Origin: Bacillus pseudomycoides DSM 12442
GTDB taxonomy: Bacteria; Bacillota; Bacilli; Bacillales; Bacillaceae_G
Direction of reading: 5' to 3'
Assembly (NCBI RefSeq): GCF_000161455.1
Contig: NZ_CM000745.1
Span: 5,130,055-5,142,572, forward strand
Length of the DNA stretch: 12,518 nt
Of the stretch, positions 12,508 through 12,518 are shown one piece after another. Position numbers and translations under genes: made by a program. Below the pieces are notes generated by a model, which did not search any database, was not told the DNA's origin, and was given only the letters and a program-made list of their open reading frames with translations. How positions within the stretch are numbered: the stretch's first letter is position 1; every line of letters begins with the position of its first letter.

Positions 12508-12518
12508 GGGGTACCACC
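12508..12518 (+). mobile_element. start of a further insertion at the window edge
   Basis: GGGGTACCACC differs by one base from GGGGTACCGCC at 5659-5669 and from the start of the Tn4430 terminal repeat. It breaks the transposase frame. It may be a Tn3-family end or the target flank of another IS231; only 11 bases are visible. Confidence 0.4.

Noticed and set aside
1..12518. CRISPR arrays, tRNA or rRNA genes, replication origin with iterons
   Set aside because: No regularly spaced repeats, cloverleaf-like genes, rRNA segments or tandem iterons were seen on either strand.

Overview
The window looks like an accessory region (plasmid or mobile-element-rich island) of a Bacillus cereus-group bacterium, most likely a B. 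thuringiensis or B. cereus strain. Reasons: strongly AT-rich DNA, at least seven IS231-type termini, an IS231 transposase and an IS231 relic, an IS6/IS240-type element, a thermolysin-like protease of the NprB type, and two exact matches to the PlcR box (TATGNANNNNTNCATA), the operator of the main B. cereus-group virulence regulator. No rRNA, tRNA, CRISPR array, replication gene or toxin crystal gene is visible.

Layout. 1-480: a 56-aa membrane peptide gene (minus strand), then an IS231-type end. 509-808: an unlisted 26-aa hydrophobic peptide gene with a near-consensus promoter, an excellent ribosome binding site, an unusual 23-bp hairpin and a terminator. 849-1631: a secreted protein made almost only of three SLH domains. 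1698-2459 (minus): a short tyrosine recombinase. 2576-3327 (minus): a secreted, probably OB-fold protein with a strong promoter, a 27-bp palindromic operator over the -10 box and a perfect PlcR box; two 42-bp imperfect direct repeats (2371-2412, 3363-3404) flank it next to the recombinase. 3534-3568: an orphan terminator. 3676-3743: another IS231-type end. 3747-5627: a perfect PlcR box and the M4 neutral protease NprB. 5660-6397: a decayed IS231 copy (internally deleted, frameshifted transposase) abutting a further IS231-type end. 6428-6729 (minus): an 81-aa membrane protein with its own promoter. 6755-6792: possible Tn3-family end. 6877-7685: an IS6-family element. 7947-10880: a BceAB-type antimicrobial-peptide ABC transporter (ATPase plus large permease) without a two-component system next to it. 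11020-11136: a 117-bp MITE-like element with IS231 ends. 11237-11606: two tiny overlapping membrane-protein genes, the second running into IS231 DNA. 11588-12518: an IS231 element lacking its left end, whose transposase frame is broken at the window edge by what looks like another insertion.

How it fits together. The clearest functional theme is export and the cell envelope: a PlcR-controlled protease and a probable new PlcR-controlled secreted protein, an S-layer-type wall-attached protein, a peptide resembling phenol-soluble modulins or leaderless bacteriocins, and a peptide-resistance transporter. These genes sit as islands between IS231-type ends, as expected if IS231-related elements (including transposase-less mobile insertion cassettes) assembled the region. 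The functions of the 26-aa, 56-aa, 74-aa, 81-aa and OB-fold proteins are not known from the sequence.
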